The position numbers and the translations under genes are program-made. From an uncultured Clostridia bacterium (GTDB lineage: Bacteria > Bacillota > Clostridia > Christensenellales > Borkfalkiaceae), in contig CANQQD010000001.1 in assembly GCA_947625865.1 (NCBI GenBank), positions 1-64,000 of the forward strand: a stretch of 64,000 bases of DNA, in the 5' to 3' direction. This document shows positions 1 to 8,229 of the stretch, in pieces; within the stretch, counting starts at the first letter, position 1, and the number at the start of each line of letters is the position of its first letter. The notes beneath the pieces are model-generated. The model had not been told where the DNA came from, made no database searches, and saw only the letters and a program-made list of their open reading frames with translations.

Positions 1-78
1 CCACGAGGGGATTATTTCGCTTACCGCTACGCTCACGCTCAAAATGACAAGGCTTAATGGGCGATTAAATTATTTATA

Positions 79-131
79 CTCCCCTCAGTCTCGCTTTGCT
101 CGACAGCTCCCCCCAAAGGAAGGAGCCAAGG
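79..131. repeat. Direct repeat, copy 1
   Basis: Begins ctcccctcagtctcgctttg and ends aaaggaaggagccaagg. It recurs at 213-266 with one extra C in the C-run and is otherwise identical as read. Its position in a gene-free stretch suggests a dispersed intergenic element. Confidence 0.85.
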
Positions 132-212
132 GCGGGTCTACCCGTGCCCTCTTCCGTCGCCGACGGGGGAGGGTGTCACGAAGTGACAGGTGGGAGTATG
201 GGTGATTTATTG

Positions 213-266
213 CTCCCCTCAGTCTCGCTTTGCTCGACAGCTCCCCCCCAAAGGAAGGAGCCAAGG
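213..266. repeat. Direct repeat, copy 2
   Basis: Second copy of the repeat at 79-131, with seven instead of six C in the central run. The spacing between copies is about 134 bases. Confidence 0.85.
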
Positions 267-472
267 AAAGGTTGCCCTTACGAAGTTGCAACGGGTCAGA
301 AACGAGCAAGACTTTGCCCTTACGGAGTCAGCAAGCGGTTAGAAGCGAGCAGAGCAAGGAAAGCGAGCACCGACGACAGGAGCGTACACAGACGTACGTG
401 ACCCGCAGACAAGCGGAGCGCGACACAGTATTGCGAAGTTTATCACCCGTTGGCGGGAGCCGCGGGAGCTAA

Positions 473-507
473 AATAAAAAAAAGCGGGGCACACCCCGCT
501 TTTTTTA
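473..507. terminator. Bidirectional terminator after thrC
   Basis: A 7-base GC-rich stem (agcgggg / ccccgct, loop caca) is flanked by an A-run on the left and a T-run on the right, so it can end transcription in both directions. It lies directly after the thrC stop codon. Confidence 0.85.
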
Positions 508-1983
508 TTTTACAAACTCTATGATCTCTTCAAACAGTTTTTTGTGGTCTACCGTTTTGGAAAACCTCACGGGCTTGTCCCTTAGCTCCGAAAGGCACTT
601 GGGCACCGCCATCGCCGTTGCCGCGTGCAGCCGCTTTATGCCCTTGAAACTGTCCTTCACGTCGTTGCCCGTCACCGCGTATAAAACGTCCTGCGGGAAT
701 TTGTAGGGATTAGCCGTGGAGACTATGACCATGTTCGTCTCGTCTTTTTTATTCTTTTCGAACCAGTCCAGAGCCACCTTCATCGCGCAGCCCGTGTGCG
801 TGTCCATGGTGTAGCCGACGTCCTCGAATACCTCGTACATCGCCTCGACCGAAGTCTCCTCGCTCGCAAAGCCGCCGTCGAAGGTCTTCTGTATCTCCGC
901 AAGCTCCGCGGGGGTTATTTCGTATTTCAAATCGGTTTTAAGCGACTTCATTCTCTCCGCTGTGAGAGAGGCGTTCCTGCCCGAAACCTCAAATATAAGC
1001 CTTTCGAGATTGGAGGAAATGAGTATATCCATAGAGGGCGACGTGGTCTTGTAAAATTCGCGGTGGATATCGTAAACGCCCGTGTTCAGAAAGTCGGTGA
1101 GCACGTTGTTTAAATTGCTTGCGCAGTGCAGTCTTCTTACGGGCAGCCCCATGCGCTTTGCATAATATCCCGCCAAAATGTTGCCGAAGTTGCCCGTGGG
1201 CACGGTAAAATCTATTTCCTGACCCATCTCTATCTGCCCGCCCGACACAAGGTCGAGATAGGCGGAAAAATAATAGGCTATCTGCGGGGCGAGCCTGCCG
1301 AAGCTTATGGAGTTCGCCGAAGAGAGCACAGTGTTGTATTTTTTGAGCTCGGCGGCACATTCCGCGCTTGCAAAAATTTCCTTTACCGCCGTCTGGCAGT
1401 CGTCGAAGTTGCCGCGGACGGCAACCACGTTTACGTTGTCCCCCTCCTGCGTGCACATCTGCAATTTCTGCATTTTGGAGACTCCGTCGCTCGGGTAGAA
1501 CACCATTATCTTTACGCCCGCCGCGTCCTTGAAGCCCTCGAGCGCAGCCTTGCCCGTATCGCCGGAGGTTGCCACGAGTATCAGAATTTGCTCCTTCATG
1601 CCGAGAATATCCGAGCCCTTCCTCAAAAGATAGGGAAGGACGGTGAGCGCCATGTCCTTGAAGGCGCACGTAGGTCCGTGCCACAATTCAAGCATATACA
1701 CGCCGTCGTCGAGGCGGACGAGGGGCGCGGGGTCGCCCTCGAATTTCGAATACGCATTTTCGCACGCGGACAATAGCCCCGCCATGTCGTACTCGTCCAA
1801 ATATTTATGGAGCACCGTAGCCACCCTCTCGGGGTAGCCCATGGAGAGCATGCCCTCAAGCTCCTCCGCGGAAACCTGTGGGAATTTTTCGGGCACGTAA
1901 AGCCCGCCGTTTTCGGCGAGCCCCTTAACTATGGCGAGCGCGCCCGTAACCTTTTCGCCGCCGCGCGTGCTTACAAATTTCAT
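505..1983 (-). CDS. thrC: Threonine synthase
   Basis: The 492-residue product has the length and features of the long-form PLP-dependent threonine synthase, which converts O-phosphohomoserine to threonine and phosphate in the cytoplasm. The N-terminal MKFVSTRGG is typical. The PLP-binding lysine is K109 in the motif CAFKDMAL, and ATSGDTGKAALEG is the conserved phosphate-binding segment. The C-terminal part carries TANPYKFPQ. The start is the first ATG of the frame. The gene stands alone: the next gene upstream on this strand ends about 100 bases away behind its own terminator, and a strong terminator follows thrC. No T-box or other leader is visible in the short upstream gap. Confidence 0.95.
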   Translation of the reverse strand: MKFVSTRGGEKVTGALAIVKGLAENGGLYVPEKFPQVSAEELEGMLSMGYPERVATVLHKYLDEYDMAGLLSACENAYSKFEGDPAPLVRLDDGVYMLELWHGPTCAFKDMALTVLPYLLRKGSDILGMKEQILILVATSGDTGKAALEGFKDAAGVKIMVFYPSDGVSKMQKLQMCTQEGDNVNVVAVRGNFDDCQTAVKEIFASAECAAELKKYNTVLSSANSISFGRLAPQIAYYFSAYLDLVSGGQIEMGQEIDFTVPTGNFGNILAGYYAKRMGLPVRRLHCASNLNNVLTDFLNTGVYDIHREFYKTTSPSMDILISSNLERLIFEVSGRNASLTAERMKSLKTDLKYEITPAELAEIQKTFDGGFASEETSVEAMYEVFEDVGYTMDTHTGCAMKVALDWFEKNKKDETNMVIVSTANPYKFPQDVLYAVTGNDVKDSFKGIKRLHAATAMAVPKCLSELRDKPVRFSKTVDHKKLFEEIIEFVK

Positions 1984-2042
1984 TTATACACCTCTTTTAT
2001 GATTATAGCGAGAATATGCATTCCGCCGCCGGGGGTTAAAAA

Positions 2043-2071
2043 ACGGCGGCACGGAAATACCGTGCCGCCGT
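2043..2071 (-). terminator. Terminator of the small P-loop gene
   Basis: A perfect 12-base stem (acggcggcacgg / ccgtgccgccgt, loop aaata) is followed on the minus strand by a T-run. It separates the small ATPase gene from thrC. Confidence 0.85.
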
Positions 2072-2082
2072 AAAATTTGGTT

Positions 2083-2490
2083 TTACAGATACTTTTTGAC
2101 GAACTCGGGAAGCTCCGACTCCTCGCAACTGCACGTTATATAGATGGTTATATCGTTTTCGCCCGCAACCTTGTCGAGCATGTAGAATATGCCTGCGAGC
2201 TCGGATATGGGCTTGCCCGTGATGCGCGCAACTCCGTCCACATAGATATATTCGTGGTCGCTGTTGCAAGCCGCAACTCCCTTTACAAATCCGCAGAGCG
2301 CTTCCTCGCCCGCAACCTGATAGTCTGCCACGTCGATAAAGCGCACGCTGCGGTGCAGATCGTACATACATCTTTTGTTATCGGTGATGAATACGCTCAG
2401 CCCCTTAGCGTCCTGCGCGTTGCTGTTTGCAACGTCTATGAGCTGCTTTGTCTTGCCGGTGCCCTTGGGTCCGTAGATAATTTTAATCAT
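2083..2490 (-). CDS. Small P-loop NTPase of unknown role
   Basis: The 135-residue protein opens with a Walker A motif, GPKGTGKTKQ, at about residues 8-17. It has hydrophobic beta-strands (LSVFITD, EYIYVDGVA, DITIYITCS) consistent with a minimal ATP-binding fold. I do not recognise the family precisely; small Walker A proteins of this kind are common hypothetical genes in Clostridia. It is far shorter than PilT or RecA-type ATPases and no second conserved domain is visible. It is monocistronic, with a terminator downstream. ATP binding is well supported by the motif, but its biological role is unknown. Confidence 0.75.
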   Translation of the reverse strand: MIKIIYGPKGTGKTKQLIDVANSNAQDAKGLSVFITDNKRCMYDLHRSVRFIDVADYQVAGEEALCGFVKGVAACNSDHEYIYVDGVARITGKPISELAGIFYMLDKVAGENDITIYITCSCEESELPEFVKKYL

Positions 2491-2594
2491 TGAAATCCTC
2501 CATATAAGTATTATACTTACCGTCTGCCTATATTTTAACAGTTATTGCGGGGAATTTCAAGGCTTTGCCGTAAAATTTTATAAAAATATATATA

Positions 2595-3797
2595 TTATTG
2601 CACTTCGCGGGCAAGTTCGGCTATTTTTTCAAGCCCCTCTTTTATGTCCCCGAAGGAGAGCGCGTAGGAAAGACGTATCACCTCGTCGTCGCCGAAGCAT
2701 ATCCCCGGGGTCACAGCCACCTGTTTTTCGGTGAGAAGAATGTCCGCAACATCCATGCTGCCCTGTATATTTTTGCCATTATAGCTCTTGCCGAAGAGCT
2801 TGTTGACTATCAGCATAAGATAAAACGCGCCGTCGGGCTTCACGTAGTCCAGCCCTATCTGCCTGTAACCGTCCAGAATTTCAAGCATGCCCTTTCTCCG
2901 TTCGCCGAACGCCCTTATCATCTCCTCCATTGGCTCGGTGGGGCCCTCGAGCGCGGCTATGGCCGCGTACTGGGTCATAGTGTTCACGTTGGAAGTGGAA
3001 TGGCTCTGGAAGGAGGCTATCGCCTTTGCTATGACCGGGGCGCAGGCGAGATATCCCAGCCTCCAGCCCGTCATCGCATAGGACTTGGAAACGCCGTTTA
3101 TAACTATGGTCAGCTCCTTCATTTCGGGGGAGACCTGAGCTATGGAATAGTGCTTTTCGCCGCCGTATATCAGCTTTTCATATATCTCGTCCGAAAGCAC
3201 GAGAATATTGTGTTTTACGCATACGTGTGCGATTTTCTCTATCTCCTCCTGCACGTAAACGGAGCCCGTGGGATTTGCGGGGGAGTTTAAAATGAGCATT
3301 TTCGTCTTGGGGGTCACAGCCGCCTCGAGCTGCTCCGCCGTCATCTTGTATCCGCTCCCGCGGGTAGTCTCCACATACACGGGCACGCCGCCGCAGCTTT
3401 TGACAACCTCGGGATATGTAAGCCAGTAGGGCGAAGGTATTATCACCTCGTCGCCGTCGTCTATCGTAGCGAACAGCGCGTTGAATATGGAGTGCTTCGC
3501 GCCGTTGGAAACAATTATCTGCGAGGGCTCGTAGTCGAGATCGTTGTCCCTTTTGAGCTTTTGGCAGATGGATCTTTTGAGGGCGGGCAGACCCGCGGCG
3601 GCAACGTACTTTGTGTAGCCCTTATCCATCGCGTCCTTGGCGGCGGCTATAATGTGCGCGGGGGTGTTGAAATCGGGTTCGCCCACGCCGAAGTTTATAA
3701 CGCGCACGCCCGCCGCTTTAAGCTCGTTGGCTTTGGCGGATATGGCAAGAGTCATGCTCGGTGCTATCGAGGCAACCTTACGGGATACTTTTATCAT
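2595..3797 (-). CDS. Class I/II aminotransferase, aspartate type
   Basis: The 400-residue protein matches the length and layout of the fold-type I aspartate aminotransferase family (AspB-like), which transfers amino groups between aspartate and 2-oxoglutarate with PLP. The N-terminal SRKVASIAPSMTLAI, the substrate segment NFGVGEPDFNTP, the motif NSPANPTGSV and the PLP lysine K238 in SKSYAMTGWRLGY are all present. LSDEIYEKLIYGG supplies the conserved Asp/Tyr that contact the cofactor. Substrate specificity cannot be fixed from sequence, so aspartate is the likeliest but not the only choice. It shares a strand with thrC but is separated by about 100 bases, so it is probably its own transcription unit. 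Confidence 0.9.
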   Translation of the reverse strand: MIKVSRKVASIAPSMTLAISAKANELKAAGVRVINFGVGEPDFNTPAHIIAAAKDAMDKGYTKYVAAAGLPALKRSICQKLKRDNDLDYEPSQIIVSNGAKHSIFNALFATIDDGDEVIIPSPYWLTYPEVVKSCGGVPVYVETTRGSGYKMTAEQLEAAVTPKTKMLILNSPANPTGSVYVQEEIEKIAHVCVKHNILVLSDEIYEKLIYGGEKHYSIAQVSPEMKELTIVINGVSKSYAMTGWRLGYLACAPVIAKAIASFQSHSTSNVNTMTQYAAIAALEGPTEPMEEMIRAFGERRKGMLEILDGYRQIGLDYVKPDGAFYLMLIVNKLFGKSYNGKNIQGSMDVADILLTEKQVAVTPGICFGDDEVIRLSYALSFGDIKEGLEKIAELAREVQ

Positions 3798-3936
3798 ACG
3801 CTTCGCTCCTCAACCTAAAAAAATTTACAGGCTACGGTGTTTTACGGATAAAGTATATCACAGCGCCGCGCGTTTTTGCAATTAAATGAGCTTATTTTCT
3901 TTTATCGCCGTATTTTGTAATAAATATAACTAAAAT

Positions 3937-3966
3937 TGATAGATGTTAAAGTGATAGATGTTAAAG
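3937..3966. repeat. Tandem 15-base repeat
   Basis: The unit tgatagatgttaaag occurs twice head to tail with no spacer, about 40 bases upstream of the promoter of the KDPG aldolase gene. It could be a pair of protein-binding sites, but nothing else supports this. Confidence 0.7.
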
Positions 3967-4007
3967 CGCGGAGAGGATTTTTATGCGTAACTTTTGGTTT
4001 TTTGCTA

Positions 4008-4036
4008 TTGCAAAGCGGCGCGGGCTGTGCTATAAT
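4008..4036 (+). promoter_or_regulatory. Promoter of KDPG aldolase gene
   Basis: TTGCAA and TATAAT are separated by 17 bases. The -10 box ends about 42 bases before the ATG, which has an AAGGAGG ribosome binding site. Confidence 0.85.
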
Positions 4037-4078
4037 ATTTGAAGTCAAAAATCATAAACCCTTTAAGGAGGAAAAATT

Positions 4079-4693
4079 ATGGCACATGAACAGCTTATAG
4101 AACAAATCAAAAAGACTAAAATAGTACCCGTTGTGGTATTGAACTCCATCGAGGAGACTCTGCCCAAGATGCAGGCATTGGTTGAGGGCGGTCTGCCCTG
4201 CGCCGAAATAACCTTCCGCACACCCTGCGCGGCTGACGCCATCAAACTCACGGTGGAAAAATATCCCCAGATGCTTGTGGGCGCGGGCACCGTTATAAAC
4301 CGCGAGCAGTGCGAAAAGGCTATAGCCGCAGGCTCCAAATTCATAGTATCCCCGGGCTTTTCCGAAGAGGTTGCCGATTGCTGCGCAGAGCACGATATGC
4401 TCTATCTGCCCGGCATAGTTACCCCCACCGAGGCTATGGCGGCTATCGCAAAGGGTCTTACCACCCTTAAATTCTTCCCCGCGTCCAACTACGGCGGACT
4501 CAAGACCATAAAGGCTATATGCGCGGCGTTCCCCTATCTTAAAATTATGCCCACGGGCGGCATAAACGAGAGCAATATCCTCGAATACCTCGCCTACGAC
4601 AAAATTATTGCCTGCGGCGGCAGCTGGATGATGAGCGGCACGCCCGAGGAGATAAAGGCTAAGACCAAGGCTGCGGTAGAGCTTGTAAAGTAA
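4079..4693 (+). CDS. eda: KDPG/KHG aldolase
   Basis: The 204-residue product is a class I 2-dehydro-3-deoxy-phosphogluconate / 4-hydroxy-2-oxoglutarate aldolase. These enzymes cleave KDPG to pyruvate and glyceraldehyde 3-phosphate at the end of the Entner-Doudoroff and hexuronate/gluconate routes. The general-base glutamate (E43 in AEITFRTP) and the Schiff-base lysine (K131 in TTLKFFPAS) are both visible, as are GAGTV and the phosphate-binding MPTGGI. Length is normal for the family. It has its own promoter, a strong AAGGAGG site and a terminator, so it is monocistronic. The gluconate 5-dehydrogenase-like gene at 10.8 kb could belong to the same sugar-acid pathway. Confidence 0.95.
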   Translation: MAHEQLIEQIKKTKIVPVVVLNSIEETLPKMQALVEGGLPCAEITFRTPCAADAIKLTVEKYPQMLVGAGTVINREQCEKAIAAGSKFIVSPGFSEEVADCCAEHDMLYLPGIVTPTEAMAAIAKGLTTLKFFPASNYGGLKTIKAICAAFPYLKIMPTGGINESNILEYLAYDKIIACGGSWMMSGTPEEIKAKTKAAVELVK

Positions 4694-4709
4694 CAATTAA
4701 ATAACATAT

Positions 4710-4746
4710 GAGCCGCGGGCTGCAGCCCGCGGCTCTTCTTGTTTTT
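4710..4746 (+). terminator. Terminator of eda
   Basis: The 26-base palindrome gagccgcgggc-tgca-gcccgcggctc is followed by a T-rich tract. It lies 17 bases after the aldolase stop and also separates it from the convergent YitT gene. Confidence 0.9.
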
Positions 4747-4755
4747 TAAGCAATT

Positions 4756-5769
4756 TTAACCGTTGTTGTCCGTCGTTTCTCCGTCCCCGTCTGCGGGCTG
4801 CCCGCTTTCCGCTTCCGAATATTCGGGAGATATGGTGCACTCGGCTTCCCTCTTCTTGCTCCTGCGCTTTACCGATTCCTCCAAGGGTACGGTGAAACCC
4901 TTGCCGAGTATCTCGTTTGCGTCGGTGATGATGGTGAACGCCGTGGGATCCACCTCGTGCAGTTTGCTCTTTAAAAGCACCGCCTGCGCGCGGCGGCAAA
5001 CGGTAATTATTATCGTGCGCTCCGCGCCCGTGTAGCCGCCCTCCGCCTTATATTTCGTAAAGCCGCGGTCTATATCCTCTATTATCACCTTCGAAACTAT
5101 GTCGGGATTGTCGGTAATTATCGTTACGTATTTTGTTTTCGCAATATTTTCTATTATTCCGTCCACAACGAACGCGCGGAGCAGCAAGCCCAAAATCGAC
5201 AAAAGCCCGGCCTGCGCTCCGAAGTAGAACGCCAGCGCGGAAACGACGATATCGCTCGCTATCACCGCGTTGCCTATGTTGAGGTTGGTGTATTTTTTGA
5301 ATATGAGAGCTATTATGTCGCTCCCGCCCGACGACGCGCCGCAGTGGAACATAATGGCGCAGCCTACCCCTATGAGAAGCACGGCGTACACCGCCTCCAG
5401 AAGGGTCTGGTTTGTGAGGGGTCCCGAAAGGGGGAACAGATAGCTTAAGAGCCACACCTCGAAGGAATACACGAGCGAGCAATATATTGTTTTGAAGGTA
5501 ACGCCCTTGCCCAAAAATATAAAGCCGATGAGAAGCAGCGCAACGTTCAGCACGGCAAGCCAGACGGGCTGGGTAAGAAAGGGTATTGTTTCCTCCGTGA
5601 AGTGCGCAAGAAAGATGGAAATGCCGCTCACGCCGCCCATCACAAACTCGTTGGGAGCCTCGAAAAGATAGACCCCGAGCGACATGATAAGTATGCCGGC
5701 GTTGAGAACGACCCAGTATATCACCTGCTTTCTCAGCTTGCTCTGTTTCGCTTGTTTTTTGTTTAACAT
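4756..5769 (-). CDS. YitT family membrane protein (long form)
   Basis: The 337-residue protein has five to six hydrophobic segments in the first about 200 residues (e.g. VIYWVVLNAGILIMSLGVYLF, LAVLNVALLLIGFIFLG) and a soluble C-terminal DUF2179 domain (VTIITDNPDIVSKVI, GGYTGAERTIIITVC). This is the YitT/DUF161 architecture; members are inner-membrane proteins of uncertain, possibly transport-related function. It differs from the next gene by an about 40-residue charged tail rich in Glu, Asp and Gly after EILGKGF. It has its own ribosome binding site (AAAGGGG). It is a clear tandem paralogue of 5844-6737, and the two DUF2179 halves are nearly identical. Confidence 0.88.
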   Translation of the reverse strand: MLNKKQAKQSKLRKQVIYWVVLNAGILIMSLGVYLFEAPNEFVMGGVSGISIFLAHFTEETIPFLTQPVWLAVLNVALLLIGFIFLGKGVTFKTIYCSLVYSFEVWLLSYLFPLSGPLTNQTLLEAVYAVLLIGVGCAIMFHCGASSGGSDIIALIFKKYTNLNIGNAVIASDIVVSALAFYFGAQAGLLSILGLLLRAFVVDGIIENIAKTKYVTIITDNPDIVSKVIIEDIDRGFTKYKAEGGYTGAERTIIITVCRRAQAVLLKSKLHEVDPTAFTIITDANEILGKGFTVPLEESVKRRSKKREAECTISPEYSEAESGQPADGDGETTDNNG

Positions 5770-5843
5770 TACTTTCCCCTTTATTATATTTGCCCCGCAG
5801 GCAGGTAAGCGTTACGCTTTGCCATAGCTTATTTGTTTTCTTC

Positions 5844-6737
5844 CTACATTCTTTCCGTGAAGCCCTTGCCCAAAATTTCGTTGGCGTCGGTAATTATAAC
5901 GAACGCCGTGGGGTCTACCTCGTGCAGCTTAGCCTTTAAGCGCCCTGCCTGCGCGCGGCGGCAAACGGTAATTATTATTGTGCGCTCCTCGCCCGTATAG
6001 CCGCCCTCGCCCTTATACCGGGTGTAGCCGCGGTGGATATAATCTATTATCACCTCGGAGACGATCTGGGGGTTTACGGTTATTATGGTGACGTACTTGG
6101 TCTTTGCGAGGTTTTCAATTACGCCGTCTATCACGAAGGTCTTGGCGAATATGCCGAGTACCGAATAAAAGCCTATTTCCGCGCCGAACGTCCAGAACGA
6201 AAGGCAGGCTATGAAAAAGTCCGAAGCGAGCAGCGCGGGCGCAATATTCACCTTGCTGTACTTCTTTATTATAAGCGCAATGATATCCGTTCCGCCCGTC
6301 GACGCCTGACAGCTGAACACTATGGCGTGAGCCGCGCCCGACAGAATGACCGAATACACAAGCTCCAGAAGGGGCTGTTCGGTAAGAGGTAATTTTATGG
6401 GTATCAAACTGAAAAGCCAAACCTCGAGGGAGTACGCTATGGAGCAATATATGGTCAGAAGCGTCAGCCCCTTGCCGAGGAATATAAGTCCCAGAACGAG
6501 CAAAAAACCGTTCAGAATGGCAAGCAGCACCGGCTGTGTAAGCAGCGGGACGTGCGGAGTTATATATTTTGCGAGAACTATGGAAAGCCCGCCCATGCCG
6601 CCGAGGGTGAAGTTGCGGGGCGCGTTGAACAGGAACATTGCCGTTGAAAGCAGCAGAACGCCGAAGTTCAGCATAGCCCAGTATTTTATTTTAGCCACAA
6701 CCTTGTTTGGTTTTTTCTCTGAAACAGTGTTTAACAT
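5844..6737 (-). CDS. YitT family membrane protein (short form)
   Basis: The 297-residue protein has the same layout as its downstream neighbour: an N-terminal multi-pass membrane part (YWAMLNFGVLLLSTAMFLF, LAILNGFLLVLGLIFLG) and a C-terminal DUF2179 domain (VVTIITVNPQIVSEVI style, GGYTGEERTIIITVCRRAQAG, ITDANEILGKGF). It ends at GFTERM, without the charged tail of the paralogue. An AGGAGG site precedes the ATG. The gap to the next gene is about 75 bases, so the two are probably co-transcribed. Function of the family is not established. Tandem duplication followed by divergence of the membrane half is the simplest history. Confidence 0.88.
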   Translation of the reverse strand: MLNTVSEKKPNKVVAKIKYWAMLNFGVLLLSTAMFLFNAPRNFTLGGMGGLSIVLAKYITPHVPLLTQPVLLAILNGFLLVLGLIFLGKGLTLLTIYCSIAYSLEVWLFSLIPIKLPLTEQPLLELVYSVILSGAAHAIVFSCQASTGGTDIIALIIKKYSKVNIAPALLASDFFIACLSFWTFGAEIGFYSVLGIFAKTFVIDGVIENLAKTKYVTIITVNPQIVSEVIIDYIHRGYTRYKGEGGYTGEERTIIITVCRRAQAGRLKAKLHEVDPTAFVIITDANEILGKGFTERM

Positions 6738-6848
6738 AGCGGCCTCCTCTTAAAAGCCGCCTAATATCATAGCACTAACTTTTTTTACTGTCAATAATTT
6801 TATGCGCATAATGAATAATATATTTTTTATACGCTATGCGTATAAAGG

Positions 6849-6875
6849 GGCGCGCGGGCTTTTTGCCCGCGCGCC
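6849..6875. terminator. GC-rich hairpin, possible terminator
   Basis: A perfect 11-base stem (ggcgcgcgggc / gcccgcgcgcc, loop of five T) lies about 90 bases downstream of the 178-residue membrane protein gene on the minus strand. The flanking T-run is poor, so terminator function is likely but not certain. Confidence 0.55.
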
Positions 6876-6964
6876 ACGCTTAAGTACGTCGTTTTATTTG
6901 TCCGCACGGTATGCGCGGCATTTTTTAAAGCCGTTTGCCGGCATGATTTTTCTGCGGCAGGTTT

Positions 6965-7501
6965 TTAAATAATTCCGGCGGCAAGAAGTTCGTTGCCCTT
7001 TTCAAGCAGATTTGCAAGTTTTTCCTCGTTTTCATCTATGGCGGGCTGCACCTTTTCCGTCTTCTTTAAGGCAAGTTTTTTATATATCATATAGTTGATA
7101 CCGCACAAAGCCAACCCTACAACGCCCAGAACGATCCCACCGGCAAGCGCGGGAACGCTGTTTTGGATGGTCATTATAAGGCTCATTCCGCCGCCCAGCA
7201 TGAGCGCGCCTATAAGCCCGAAAATATAGGCGAATACGCTTGCGCCCAGCGTTTCCGACCGCCTGAGGCTTGCAAGCGTTTCAAAAACGTTCTCCGCCTG
7301 CCTTTCTGTTTTGTTCAGCTCCTGCTTGTGGACGATTTTTCTGTCGCGCTTCAGCGAAAGCGCCACTCCGCCGCCGACCGCCGGCGAAGCGGACGTTATC
7401 TCCCAGCCGAACGCCTCATACATGTCCGCAAGCCTCGGCTGGTCCTCTGCCTTTACCGTCCTTGTCTTGTATTCGTACGCCACAAAATTTTTTTCTTCCA
7501 T
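6965..7501 (-). CDS. Small two-helix membrane protein
   Basis: The ORF in the track starts at 7675, but the start chosen here is the ATG at 7501 (MEEKNFVAYEYKTRTV), which has an AAGGAGT ribosome binding site. The upstream extension overlaps the likely promoter and has no such site. The 178-residue product has a soluble N-terminal half (about residues 1-90) that resembles a sensor or scaffold segment, then two membrane segments (FAYIFGLIGALMLGGGMSLI and AGGIVLGVVGLALCGINYMI) and a charged Lys/Glu C-terminus. I do not recognise the family. It is divergent from the TetR gene, so it may be a target of that regulator. Confidence 0.7.
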   Translation of the reverse strand: MEEKNFVAYEYKTRTVKAEDQPRLADMYEAFGWEITSASPAVGGGVALSLKRDRKIVHKQELNKTERQAENVFETLASLRRSETLGASVFAYIFGLIGALMLGGGMSLIMTIQNSVPALAGGIVLGVVGLALCGINYMIYKKLALKKTEKVQPAIDENEEKLANLLEKGNELLAAGII

Positions 7502-7673
7502 TTTAAAAACTCCTTTTATTTTTTCCCCGCAAAAGTCCTGCGCGCTGTTGACTTTTTCGTGAGACAAGTGTATCATACAATAAACCCCGCAAAGGCGCAA
7601 GCGCGTGAACGGCAGGTTAAACACATCCTGAAAAGTGTCGCTTAAAATAATACACAAACGGGGCATCTGTATC

Positions 7674-8192
7674 ATGGAATATCAGGCTGAGGGATACACA
7701 AAATTCTATATAGTGCAGGCTTTGTTCAAGCTGATGGGCGAATATGATTATCACGGGATAACCGTGACCGACATAACCCGCAAGGCGGGCGTAGGCAGGG
7801 CTACCTTTTACCGCTACTTCAAGCGCAAGGAGGACGTTCTGGTATACTATCTGGACCACAGCACGCGGGACTTCATATTCAGCCAAAGGTTTTTCCCGCG
7901 GTGCCGCGAGGACTACATTGACATAGTGAAAAACGTGTTTTCCAGATTCAGGGAAAATATGGCGCAGTTCAGACTTATAAGACAGGCAAGGCTGGAATAT
8001 ATATACCTCGACTATCTGAATAAAAGCTTTACGGCTATGTTCAGCAGGGAATACCCCGAAAAGAACGACTATACCCCCTTTATCTACGCGGGAATGTTGT
8101 TCAACGTATCCATGGCGTGGCTTGACGGCAACTGCGTGGAACCGGTCGACAAACTTGCCGAAGCATTGGTAGACGCAATATATTTTAAATAA
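7674..8192 (+). CDS. TetR/AcrR family regulator
   Basis: The ATG at 7674 is preferred over the GTG at 7635 because it places the usual short N-terminal helix before the DNA-binding domain, although neither start has a strong ribosome binding site. The 172-residue product has a TetR helix-turn-helix at about residues 25-60 (ITVTDITRKAGVGRATFYRYFKRKEDVL). The C-terminal helical domain contains aromatic-rich segments (FIYAGMLFNVSMAWLDGN) typical of the TetR_C type found in Firmicutes. The ligand is unknown. It is divergent from the small membrane protein gene at 6965-7501, which makes that gene, or its own promoter, a plausible target. Confidence 0.85.
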   Translation: MEYQAEGYTKFYIVQALFKLMGEYDYHGITVTDITRKAGVGRATFYRYFKRKEDVLVYYLDHSTRDFIFSQRFFPRCREDYIDIVKNVFSRFRENMAQFRLIRQARLEYIYLDYLNKSFTAMFSREYPEKNDYTPFIYAGMLFNVSMAWLDGNCVEPVDKLAEALVDAIYFK

Positions 8193-8220
8193 AAAAACGC
8201 AGGACGTCCTGCGTTTTTTT
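8191..8220. terminator. Bidirectional terminator between convergent regulators
   Basis: The palindrome acgcaggac / gtcctgcgt is flanked by seven A and seven T. It lies between the TetR gene (plus) and the AraC gene (minus). Confidence 0.9.
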
Positions 8221-8229
8221 GTTTAGGGC

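Larger units (their letters stand above)
1..480. other. Non-coding region with repeats
   Basis: No convincing gene is visible. The three short ORFs in the track overlap each other on both strands, lie across a duplicated segment and have low-complexity, Arg/Ser/Pro-rich translations. The stretch holds a 53-base direct repeat (listed separately) and a GC-rich inverted motif near 150-195 (gggggagggtgtcacgaag type). This looks like dispersed intergenic repeat DNA. The thrC terminator lies at its right edge. Confidence 0.6.

Noticed and set aside
85-472. Three overlapping short ORFs at the left edge
   Set aside because: They lie across the duplicated repeat on both strands, have no ribosome binding site and have low-complexity translations.
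1126-1776. Long antisense ORF in thrC
   Set aside because: Typical shadow of a GC-biased coding gene; no ribosome binding site or recognisable domain.
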